Source of the DNA: Helianthus annuus
Lineage: Eukaryota; Streptophyta; Magnoliopsida; Asterales; Asteraceae
Reading direction: 5' to 3'
Length of the DNA: 64,000 nucleotides
Assembly: GCF_002127325.2 (NCBI RefSeq)
Contig: NC_035433.2
Location: 121,984,088-122,048,087, forward strand
The position numbers and the translations under genes are program-made. Below are positions 46,361 through 55,644 of the stretch, piece by piece; positions within the stretch are counted from its first letter, which is position 1, and every line of letters starts with the position of its first letter. A model generated the notes under the pieces. The model worked only from the letters and a program-made list of their open reading frames with translations, searched no databases and was not told the origin of the DNA.

Positions 46361-46770
46361 CATGGTTGCAAAAGTCGCTAGGCGCTCCCTAATCGGTCGA
46401 TAAGGGAGTTGAGAGTACTCGGCCTAGGCGGAAAGTACTCGGGGTGTACTCGGACATGTTAAATTATAAAGAAATAAGTTTTTGGAAATCAAATATATGT
46501 CAAATAACATAAATTTACTAATATTTATAACAAAATACGTGAAAATGATATTCATTCTTTAACATGATAGGCATAGAAATTATGTTTTATTATTTTTTTT
46601 AAGTCAAACAAGGCCCGAGTTGACCTACTAGATACGATTTTGGCCGACGTTGAACGTGTTTGACCGATTCCGAGTAATTAAGCGGAGTCAAAGAAAGTCG
46701 TCTCGGCATCCTTTCTTGTAGTGACTACTCGGGGAGTACTCGACCTTGGAAACCTTGTTTTATAACCATA
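46361..46770. mobile_element. hAT MITE (GAGTACTC family), right copy, inverted
   Basis: The same family as 45231-45610 in opposite orientation: it starts CATGGTTGCAAAAGTCGC and ends AACCTTGTTTTATAACCATA. Flanks GTTATGAG and GTTATAAA match at 6 of 8. Confidence 0.75.
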
Positions 46771-47185
46771 GTTATAAATATATCAGATATCTGACGGGTA
46801 ATACAAGACACTATGTAATAATATATATGAGATTTGAATTACCAATGTATGTCCCAACCGACAACCGTGTATACTATGTGCTTGACCTTTGGCACAACAT
46901 GAGACGGTAACTAGTAAAATTATTATCATTTAAACCGTTACCCATGAAGAAGCATTTCCATATTCGGCCTCGAGTTATGAACAATTCAAAGAATGATGAA
47001 AGTGAAGGGCATATGTAGTTTGTCTACGAATTACAAGCCACATGGGACCCAAACCATGAATTTCGGAGTCGCATGTGGTGGTGGGCCCCCATAGAAACCT
47101 ACTTTCATTTTACATAAATAAAAAGTAACATTGATTTTATTGTTCACAAAAGGTAATAACTTGTCATAATTTGTATTTATGGTAA
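46771..47185. other. no recognisable feature
   Basis: AT-rich sequence without ORF, terminal repeat or domain. Confidence 0.4.
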
Positions 47186-48541
47186 GAGTAAAGTGTCTTT
47201 TTGGTCTTTGTGGTTTGGTCAGTTTTGCCTCTTTAGTATAAATCTCAAACTTTTTACATTTGGGTTCCTGTGGTTTCACTTTTGTTACCATTTTAGTCCA
47301 AAATCCAAAAACTCTCTATTTTAACTGTTGAAAGCTGATTGTTTTGTCCTTTTGTGCAGGGGCATTTTAGTCATTTTAGTTTTATTATAACATATTAAAG
47401 CATTTTGTTCAGACCATCATCTTCTTCAAACAAACTCATCATCTTCTTCAAACAAACCCAAACCCTAACCTGGACAACAATCAACATCTGCAGACCCCCG
47501 TTTCATCTTCCCCAAAAAAAACCCTAACCCACAAAATCACACCTGAAACAATTTCATCAACGATAGGGCTTTTGATTGACCTGCAACTCGTAACCTGCAA
47601 CTCCAATGTCATCCTCCCTAATTCAACCGAACGCTATGCAATCACTCTCATTCTCTTCATCAATCTCCGCCACCAAACCGCAATGGCGCGTCACCTCTTC
47701 TCCGGCGGTTACATTCACTCGTCGCATAACGAAATCCACAGTCAACGCTAAAATCAGAGAGATCTTCATGCTGGCACTCAGCTCCACCATGACTGAGGGT
47801 AAGATCGTCTCCTGGATCAAATCAGAAGGCGATGTTCTCTCCAAAGGTGAGTCCGTTGTTGTTGTTGAGTCTGATATGGATGTTGAAACGTCCTACGATG
47901 GAATCCTTGCTGCTATTGTTGTTCCGGAAGGTGAATCGGCTCCTGTTGGTGCTCCCTTTGGTTTGTTAGCCGAGTCTGAAGCCGCTAGTGGCTCAACTCC
48001 GGCTGCTACCATTCATTCACTCCGGCGATACACCAACCTACAACCACCACCTGCTGTCCCTTCTTCAAACCGCCGCCGCTGCAACCACCACCGGATTGGA
48101 TTGTGACATTTCCATTAGAGAGAGAAAGAAGAGGGTTTCAGGTTTGGGTTTCAAGATCGGATTTAATAGAGAAGTCTCCTAATTTAAGAGATTGATGAAG
48201 AGAATGAGAGTGAATGTAACCGCCGGAGAAGAGGTCTGCTAATTTAAGAGAGAAGAGAATGGGTTTGTTTGAAGATGATGGTCTGCACTCTATAGATGTT
48301 TGAAGAGAGAGAGACAGGGCTCTTGCTTTAGTATGTTATATTAAAATTAAAACGACCAAAATGCCCCTGCATAAAAGGATAAAACAATCAGCTTTCAACA
48401 GACAAAATAGAGGGTTTTTGGATTTTGGACTAAAATGGCAATAAAAGTGAAACCACAGGGACCCAGATTTAAAAAAGTTTGAGATTTGGACTAAAATGGC
48501 AAAAGTACCCAAACTACAGGGACCAAAATGGCAGTTTACTC
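47186..48541. mobile_element. Pack-MULE-like element with captured plastid PDH E2 sequence
   Basis: Left arm GAGTAAAGTGTCTTTTTGG and complementary right arm ending GGCAGTTTACTC, with a perfect 9-bp duplication TTATGGTAA (47177-47185 and 48542-48550). Subterminal ACCATCATCTTCTTCAAAC is mirrored near 48258-48280. The interior carries a fragment of a nuclear gene (next entry) and a scrambled inverted copy of part of it (48191-48234). Confidence 0.88.
47606..48106 (+). pseudogene. LTA2: captured 5' fragment of plastid dihydrolipoamide acetyltransferase (PDH E2)
   Basis: An open 166-codon frame begins with a Ser/Thr-rich stretch like a chloroplast transit peptide (about 1-48), then a lipoyl domain (IREIFMLALSSTMTEGKIVS, then SEGDVLSKGE, GILAAIVVPEGESAPVGAPF) ending in LLAESEA. 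This matches plastid pyruvate dehydrogenase E2 as I know it. The lipoyl loop should read ESD-K-A-D-MDVE. Here it is ESD-MDVE, so the lipoate-bearing lysine is missing (near 47874). After about residue 131 the protein is unrelated. The peripheral-subunit and catalytic domains are absent. It cannot work as an E2. Expression as a decoy or siRNA source is only conjecture. Confidence 0.8.
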
Positions 48542-48607
48542 TTATGGTAATATGTTACGTGTCAAAAGTTAATAATATATGACGTGTCATTAAATGTATA
48601 AGGATAA

Positions 48608-48883
48608 TTTTTTTAACGGAAAAGAATCTCACGTGTAAATTCATCCTGCTCGGGGCTATGTCTGAGGACGACTCCTCGTCCGTCATGAGACTGCGCCCCC
48701 TGATTCGTGGGAACCGAATGAATGCCGTAAGCCCACGCCCCCCGTTAGGTTCAAACCCGGGATTAAAGCCCTAATTCGTCCATTTACCCAGATGTCCCTT
48801 GAAAATGGCTCAACAAGGAATTGAACCTACGCCTCCCCTTATGAAGGGCATACCTTTTGACCATTGGACCGATATCTCAGGAC
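48608..48883 (-). mobile_element. tRNA-derived SINE, minus strand
   Basis: On the minus strand: an A-box-like CGGTCCAATGG, then the B box GGTTCAATTCC, a GC-rich body and a terminal A7 tail (the T run at 48608-48614). Flanking direct repeats AAATGTATAAGGATAA (48592-48607) and AAATGTATAAGTATAA (48884-48899) match at 15 of 16, as expected for LINE-mediated insertion. The RNA polymerase III promoter is inferred from the two boxes. Family not identified. Confidence 0.82.
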
Positions 48884-48949
48884 AAATGTATAAGTATAAA
48901 TGAGTTATAGTTTATGGGTGAAAGGAATATTCGGGTTGCTTCTAAAAAA

Positions 48950-49050
48950 TGTATGCTCTACGACTTGTTTTGGAGACGACGGATCATCTTTTCACAACTT
49001 GCTATGTGGCCTCGGTTGTTTGACAAAGCATTAGTAAGGTATCCCTCGTA
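48950..49050 (+). pseudogene. LINE-type zf-RVT remnant
   Basis: One frame reads DHLFTTCYVASVV, then a stop where a Trp is usual. This resembles the C-terminal zinc-binding region of plant L1-like reverse transcriptases (ADHLF..C..A..VW). The surrounding sequence is too decayed to extend. Confidence 0.4.
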
Positions 49051-49869
49051 TTTGTGTTTTTTCAGTCAGGGATCTTTTAGACGTTAAATCATTTGGTTTT
49101 CTCTCGTATTCAAATGCATATCTTGGGAAAAATGGCGTTGATTTGATTTCTTGTATGTATGTTTTTGAGTCAGTTTCTATTTATGTTTTTGTAGAGGGGG
49201 TTATGTGAATAAGGGCCAGCTCATAAAAAAAGGTTTTGTTTTACTTATGAATTTGATTTTCAAAGTTTTAATCGTTCCATACTCTTAGGATAAAGTAAGA
49301 TGGGTAAAAAAAATAAAAAAAATTGTAATCCTAATGATTATTTGTAAACCCTACACATCAAATGTATTTACATTGGTGGGTGTGGGGGGGACGGTGTTCA
49401 GTAAAATAAAAACCTTACTAAAACTGGTTGTCATCTTTTTCAATGTACGCTCTAAAACAAATTCTTAAAATAGGCTACCTTTTTAAAGTATTCTTAAAAA
49501 GTTCTTAGAATAAAAGTATAATTTTGTAAACCATTTTCTTCTTTTATGTTTACATGAGTAAACAAATTTGCTTAAAATTGAGATCACTTAAACACTAATT
49601 ACATATAATTAAGCGTTAGATAAGATTCAAAGTTATGATTCACAAGTTTCTAAGTGTAGACTTTATTAGTTAAATAATCTCTAATTTTCAAGTAATGTCT
49701 TTACTTACTATTATTGTTCAGAAATTACACAATATGAGCATATATTATATAATGTGTATACACCATCTTCACGTCATCACTTTGTATTTGAATATAATGA
49801 AATTCTATAAAAATGAAATTATCTGAAAAGAATTCTATTATCAACACATTAAATCTATATGTATACACA
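49051..49869. other. no recognisable feature
   Basis: AT-rich DNA. It may include decayed LINE 3' sequence or the LTR region of the minus-strand Tat element, but no termini are visible. Confidence 0.35.
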
Positions 49870-50372
49870 TTAAAAACTGTCTTTCCTTACCCTTGTACAC
49901 TTCAATGACAATGTATGCACCTTTCCATTTTGTGCCCATCTTTCTAATATCTTCTTGTCTACAGCTTCGTTGTTTCTTAGCACTAAGTACCTAGTTTGAA
50001 AGTTTTTTTTTACTCTTGCATTGTAGTAAGCTTTCATTTTTTGCTTGTACCTTGCTTTTCGGATCAGGCAGCTTCTCTGGCTTCTTCCAGTAGATCAAGA
50101 TTTAGAAGTATCTCTGGGTCATTGGAGTTGCTGTCTTTTCTTTCACCCCTTAGTGTTTTTACTCCAATCTCTGCCGGAATCACACCTTCCGAACCATACA
50201 CAAGGCTATATGGTTTTTTCTGGTGGTTTGTTTTTTCTAACGTGCGAACGGCCCACAACACACCGAGGAGCTCCTCCCCCCATTGTTTGTCATACCTTCC
50301 AAGCCGAGTTTTCAACCCCTCTACTATGCTGCATTCATCCTCTCCACTTGTCCGTTTGACTGGGGGTAACAA
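49870..50372 (-). pseudogene. integrase C-terminal part of the Tat element
   Basis: From 50372 downward: KRTSGEDECSIVEGLKTRL, WGEELLGVLWAVRT, PYSLVYGSEGVIPAEIG and NLDLLEEAREAA, then a stop. Similarity continues to about 49870 in shifted frames (KMKAYYNARVKK, LRNNEAVDKKILERW). It normally binds and joins retroviral-type DNA ends. Here it is broken by several frameshifts, and the catalytic core between 50373 and 50662 is badly decayed. Confidence 0.75.
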
Positions 50373-50662
50373 ACGGAGCTGGAGACTTGTTTAATTTAGA
50401 GTTCTTAGCACCATGTACTGAATGGCTTTTCTGCGAATTGTCTCCCATTATCGGTTACGATCTCTCCCGGCAGCCCAAACCTTCACACTATCTGCTCACA
50501 GACGAAGTTGATGATATTTTTTCCCGTGATTCTTGCCAAAGGCTTAACTTCTGGCCATTTTGTGAAATAATCTACTGCTACCAAGAGAAACTTAACTTGA
50601 CCAGCTGTCGTGGGGAAGGGACCCACTATGTCCATTCCCCATTTGTTAAATAGGCCAAGCAA

Positions 50663-51013
50663 CTATGATGGGGACGAGGTCATGTTTTGGGCTTGCTTTA
50701 ATGGGAACATGTAGTTGGCATGCTTCACTTTGCATATGACTTCAGTCGTATCCTTGTGCATCGTGGGCCAGTAATAGGCCATATTCATTAGGTTTACCAC
50801 AATTGTTCTTACCCCCGCGTGTAATCCGCAAATGCCCTCATGAATTTCTTTGATCAAGTAGTTGCTTTGGTTTGGACCTACGCAACATAGTAACGGAGAG
50901 AGGTAACCTTTCTTGTAAAGCTTTCTTTCTTCAAAGACGTATTGTTTGGCTTTTATCCTTATCTTGGCAGCTTCTGCCTCCTCGGGGGGGGGGGGGAGCT
51001 TTCCTTCTTCCAA
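50663..51013 (-). pseudogene. integrase zinc-finger part of the Tat element
   Basis: It contains LYKKGYLSPLLCCVGPNQSN, HEGICGLHAG and MAYYWPTMHKDT, the plant Gypsy HHCC region, although the second Cys pair is degraded (VKHANYMF). A poly-G run on the + strand near 50988 lies inside it and may cause a frameshift or be a sequencing weak point. Confidence 0.75.
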
Positions 51014-51054
51014 AAACTTTTAGATGGGTACCATCCAGGTGTCCTCTTTTTCTA

Positions 51055-51729
51055 CTACCACATCTTGGATCTCAACTTTTTCGATGATCTCGCCTTGAGT
51101 ACTTCAACAAGCACCTTCCTTGTAAGGTGTGCGAATGTTAAGGAAGCTAGCTTACTTAAAGCATCTGCTTGCTTGTTCTTTGTCCTTGATACTTGACTTA
51201 GTGAGCAAGACTCGAAGCTATCCATGAGTTCTTTCACTTTTTCTTTGTACTTTATCATTGATGGTTCCCTTGCTATGTATTCTCCCCCCACTTGACTAGC
51301 TACCAATCTTGAATCTGTGAAGGCATGGAGCTCCCTTACCTTCATTGTTTTGACTAATCGAAATCCGGCCAACAATGCTTCATATTCAGCTTCGTTATTT
51401 GTGCAGGAAAAGTCGAGACGAAGTGCATAAGTATATTCGGTTCCATGGGGGTCTTTAATGATAAGACCTGCCCCGGAACCTTCTATACTAGAAGCTCCGT
51501 TTGAGAATAACGTCCACTTCCCCGGTATTATTGTTTGGCACCCTTCCTCCTCTATTTCATTCACCTCCATGACTGTTGCCATTTCTGCCAAAAAATCTAC
51601 TAGCATCTGCCCTTTGTAAGCTTTGCTTAGTACATATTCAATCTTATGCTCCCCCAGTCCCACAGCCAACTTAGCCAACCTTCTTGGTTCATCGGGCTTT
51701 TCTAGGATGGTTCTTAGTGGCTGATCCAT
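51055..51729 (-). pseudogene. RNase H of the Tat element
   Basis: It contains KWTLFSNGASSIEGSGAGLI, NNEAEYEALLAG, AFTDSRLVASQV and KNKQADALSKLA. The first catalytic Asp (normally in a DGxSS context) reads Asn here, so activity is probably lost even without the flanking stops. The Glu of EAEYEAL and the Asp of TDSR remain. Confidence 0.85.
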
Positions 51730-51825
51730 TATGATTTGGATGAGGTTAGCTTGGAAGTATCTTCTTAGCCTTTTTGTTGTTTGAACAATGCTAGTACCAG
51801 CTTCTCAATCGGGGAGTAGTTAATT

Positions 51826-52324
51826 TCAGCTTCCTTTAGTGCTTTGCTCACATAGTACACCATTATTTGCTCTTTTCATATTTCTACCACTAGCACAGAG
51901 CTTATGGCTTCTTGTCATGTGGACAAACATATTTAAGGAGCTGTTAGCATTCATGACCGTGAGTACAGGACTTGAGGTTTGTAAAGTGAATGAGATGTTT
52001 TTAGTCTTTGAACCTGCCGACAGGTAGACCGTGATTGTTTCTTCCTTCTTAGGTGCTACCATGGTAGGCAGGGAAGCTATGAGCTCCTTGAGTGCTATGA
52101 AAGTTGCTTCCACCCCCTCCGTCCACTTGAAGTCTTTCTTATCAGCACACTCCTTCATTGTTTTTGAAGAATAGCAACGATCTTTCTGCTGACTTAGGGA
52201 GGAAGCGTTTAAGAGCTGTTATCTTCCCGTTGAGGCTTTCAACCTCTTTCTTGATTTTTAGGGACTTCATTTCTATAACAGCTCGAACCTTATCTGGATT
52301 GGCCTTAATACTTTGCTTCCCCAC
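51826..52324 (-). pseudogene. RT connection region of the Tat element, split frames
   Basis: Two pieces in different frames: 52324-52142 (ANPDKVRAVIEMKS, LNGKITALKRFLPKSAERSL) and 52158-51826 (DFKWTEGVEATFIALKELIA, ITVYLSAG). Together they match the thumb and first RNase-H-like part of Tat pol. Confidence 0.75.
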
Positions 52325-52345
52325 GATGTGACCGAGGAACTTGCC

Positions 52346-53826
52346 TTACTCAAACCCGAAAGAGCACTTGTTTGGGTTTAACTTCATGTTGATTGCCTTG
52401 AGGTTATAGAATGTTTCTTTGATGTCTTGGAGTATGTCCTCTTCCGTATGACTTTTTATTACAAGGTCATCGACGTATGCTTTCATGTTTCTCCCTATTT
52501 GCTTGGAGAAAACTTTGTCTACGAGGCGTTGGTACGTTGCTCCTGCGTTCTTTAACCTAAAAAGCATCTTTTTGTAACAGAAGATACCCTTGTCGATGTG
52601 GAATGTTATTTTCTCCTCGTCTTCCTTCATCATTTTGATTTGATGATACCCCTTGTAGGCATCAAGGAAGCATTTGTATTCGAAGCCCGTGAGCGAGTCT
52701 ACCTTCCAATCAATTTCTGGCAACGGGTAACAATCTTTAGGACATACCTTGTTAAGATCTTTAAAATCAACGTGCATTCTTCGAGAACCATCAGGCTTCT
52801 TTTCCATGACAGAATTTGCCAACCAAGAGTGGTACTTTACATCCCTTAATATGTCAACTTCCACTAGATTTTCCACCTCCTGACAGGTAGCTAGGCTACG
52901 TTCAGGGGCTAAGTTTCGTTTCTTTTGTGTAACGGGCTTGTATGTAGGAGCTATGTTTAGTGCATGTTCAGTTATCTCTCTTGGTACCCCTACCATGTCT
53001 CCGGAACACCAAGCAAACACATTTGTGTTCCCTCGAAGGAGGTCCTTTAGCCTATGCTTGGTTGCTTCAGGGAGATCATTGTTGATTTTTATCTTCTGCT
53101 CCGGGTAGGTGTCGTTAATGCTTACTTTTTCAACCAGACTTTCTTGTGCCGCACTTCTTTCCCTTTCTTCTATTTCCATGGATGCAACTAAAAGGACTTC
53201 CGTCGTTGGCGCTAATGAAGCGATGCCCTTATTCGTTGTGAACTTCATCATTCCATGTGCCGGGGATATTATAACGTCAAATGCTGCGATACCTGGCCCT
53301 CCTATCAACAAGTTGTAGTTTAAAGGGGAGTTTATGACTATAAAAGTAAGCTCCTCTGTTTTCGACAAGTCACCATCCCTAAGACACAGGTTGAGCGTTA
53401 GCTTCTTTAGGGGTTGTACTTTTTTCCCAGGTGAAGCTTCTAAGAGATGTGTTGGTAGCCTGTAGGCGAGCCTTTGTTTCACTTCTGAGCTGATTGAACA
53501 TCTTTGGTACATGACATTGGAAGCAGCTCCTGGATCCATGTATACCCAGTCGGTAAGGGAACCTTCCTGCTCAGCTTCCATGATGATGGGAAGCTCTAGC
53601 TTGTTGTATGGATCCGTTGGAGGGAAGCAAATAAACTGTTGGTTCCATGGTGAGGTCCTTCTTCTTTTTCCTTCTTGTTTTTCGTCTGACCATACCATGT
53701 TTATACTGACATCTTTCTTCATCTTTTATCTCTTTCACCAGATGAGCTAGCTCCCCCGATTTGACAGCTTCCTCTATCCTCTTCTTTAGCTGGAAGTAGT
53801 CATTGGTATGATGCCCCATATCGTTA
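52346..53826 (-). pseudogene. gag end, protease and RT of the Tat element
   Basis: From 53826: NDMGHHTNDYFQLKKRIEEA (gag C-terminus), which overlaps in another frame with an open frame 53722-52346. The latter has a protease with YMDPGAASNVMY (DPG where D-S/T-G is usual) and IGGPGIAAFDVI, then RT with SRRMHVDFKDLNKVCPKDCY, YPLPEIDW, FLDAYKGYHQI and YVDDLVIKS. The RT catalytic YVDD is intact, but the frame stops before the connection domain. Confidence 0.85.
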
Positions 53827-55350
53827 TGTGATACGTGGTCGAAAACCGGTGATCGTTTATGCTTAAGTTGATGATTTTACGTAGCTTTTAATCTTGAATA
53901 GCCTACTTTTAATGGGATTTGTGTTTTACAGGTCTAAAAGAGTTTAAGGAATAATCGGGAGCTAAACAGAGCACCGGGATGTGAATCGGGTCAACCGGGA
54001 TCAAGAAATGGAAAAAAACAAGTTGGTGTTAACCATAAAGATTGGATGTGTTTTAGGGGATGTTAATGGATTGATATTGAAGATATTGTAAGATAGCATG
54101 ATAGAGGGCTGAATTACGAAGACGTGGGCGAAAACGGTGAATAAAACGGAGATAAAACGAAGAAGTTATGAAGAAAACAAAAAATGAGTTTTAGAGGCAC
54201 CGTCAGCGACGCCCAAAAGGGCCGTCGGCGACCCCCTCTGGTTTGTTCCGTCGGCCACAAACCATCGTAAACAACATATTAAGCCGTCGGGTGAAACTGA
54301 GACTTCCAGGGGCCGTCGAGGACACCCTAAATGGCCTTCGTGGACGCCCCTTACTTTCTTGCATCATAAAAATAAGTTTCTTTTGAATGTGGACGAGTTA
54401 TAACACCATTTTGACCAAGAAACGGGAGTTACACTTGATTTTGAACCTTGGGAGCATTCTTGGAGCCTTTTTCATCAACCATCTTCATCCCTAATCATCA
54501 CAATTCATCAATTAATCAATCGAATCATCATCACTTTCATTCACATAACCCTAATTCCATCAATCATCCATCCATTCATCACCTCCATTCCACTACGAAC
54601 CCTAATCATCATCATTCACCATCTTCAAGGTTTCAACATGTTCAATTCAAGTTCCTAACATCCGGTGATCAAGTCAATTCGATCATGAGCGGCTAATTCC
54701 CGGAGGTTTCACCCCGGTGTAGGTTTTTGTAAGTTCTTGGGTTTAAACATTGTGTTTGAGATTCGATTTGTGACAAGTTGTGATTTGATTTTGAAATTTA
54801 TGATAATTGCCTTGCATTTGTATTGTATTCGTGAATTGTCGAATGAAGATTAAATTTGACTTTGCGAAATGCTTATGTGCAATTATGCCTTGTCTAGGTT
54901 AGAGTTTACATGTTCTTGGTAACGAAGTGCATTGCGGTCCGTCATTCACGACGTTGATAGCTCTTGGCACCTAAGCCTCGTAACACTACATTCGTTAATC
55001 ATTTTTGCAATTGAATTGAATCTAAAACGTGTAGAAACCCTAGGACTTCAATTACCGAACCGGGTGTGAACCTTGTTTGTTTATCTTGTTTTAAATTGTT
55101 AATTATAATTTCGTGCAATTGTTCAAGCTTTTGTTAGTTTTAAATTACAATCAAACTTGTTAGTTCAATTCAACATCTTTATAAACAAACAAAAATCATA
55201 AAAATAATTTAGCAAGCTTCATAATTGTGACACACCTTTAAAATTCACTCAAGTCCATTCGCAAACCACATATTCTTCGTGGTTCGACCCCTTACTACCA
55301 CTAACTATCTGTTAAGGGTAATTCGGGCTTATAAATATTATCTCTGACTG
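53827..55350 (+). repeat. 5' LTR and leader of the Athila-type element (end uncertain)
   Basis: TG-starting sequence with a GC-richer block (GGCACCGTCAGCGACG, GCCGTCGGCGACC near 54200-54240), C/A-rich sequence 54470-54640 and AT-rich remainder. No clear primer binding site is visible, so the LTR/leader border is not resolved. The ORF at 54448-54696 is low-complexity and not a gene. Confidence 0.5.
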
Positions 55351-55644
55351 GGGAGTTCGTGCGCTTTGTGTTTGGATACTTGTTTGTATTTTTGTGATTA
55401 TCTGTTTAAATTGCTTAGTTCTTTTTACACTTTTTCTTTTCCTTGTTACGCGGGTTGTGTTACTTGTGCAGATTACAGGTAGTGCATGCGTACACGGAAT
55501 TCCGGGAGGACTTCACTGTTAGTCTACGAACCGGAAATCAAGCGAGTTGCAAGAAGGAATTTAGCAAGCCGGTTAGAGGCAACCATTGTTTCTAACCAAG
55601 TCACCCAAAATCCATAATCCACACCATCCATTGAACCTAATTCA

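Larger units (their letters stand above)
49870..53826 (-). mobile_element. Ty3/Gypsy, Tat-lineage retrotransposon, decayed, minus strand
   Basis: A minus-strand gag end, protease, RT, RNase H and integrase in the right order but split by stops and frameshifts. The GSGAGLII / NEAEYEALLAG RNase H and the WGEELLGVLWA / VYGSEGVIPAEIG integrase are typical of Tat-type elements. Coding runs right up to 53826, where an Athila-type element begins, so the 5' part was displaced beyond the window. No LTR was found. Confidence 0.85.

Noticed and set aside
49996..50653. Plus-strand open frames opposite the integrase remnant
   Set aside because: Antisense shadows of the minus-strand Tat pol, whose conserved motifs are unmistakable.
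50985..50997. Poly-G run as a programmed frameshift site
   Set aside because: It lies in already decayed integrase with other breaks. A homopolymer mutation or sequencing error is simpler.
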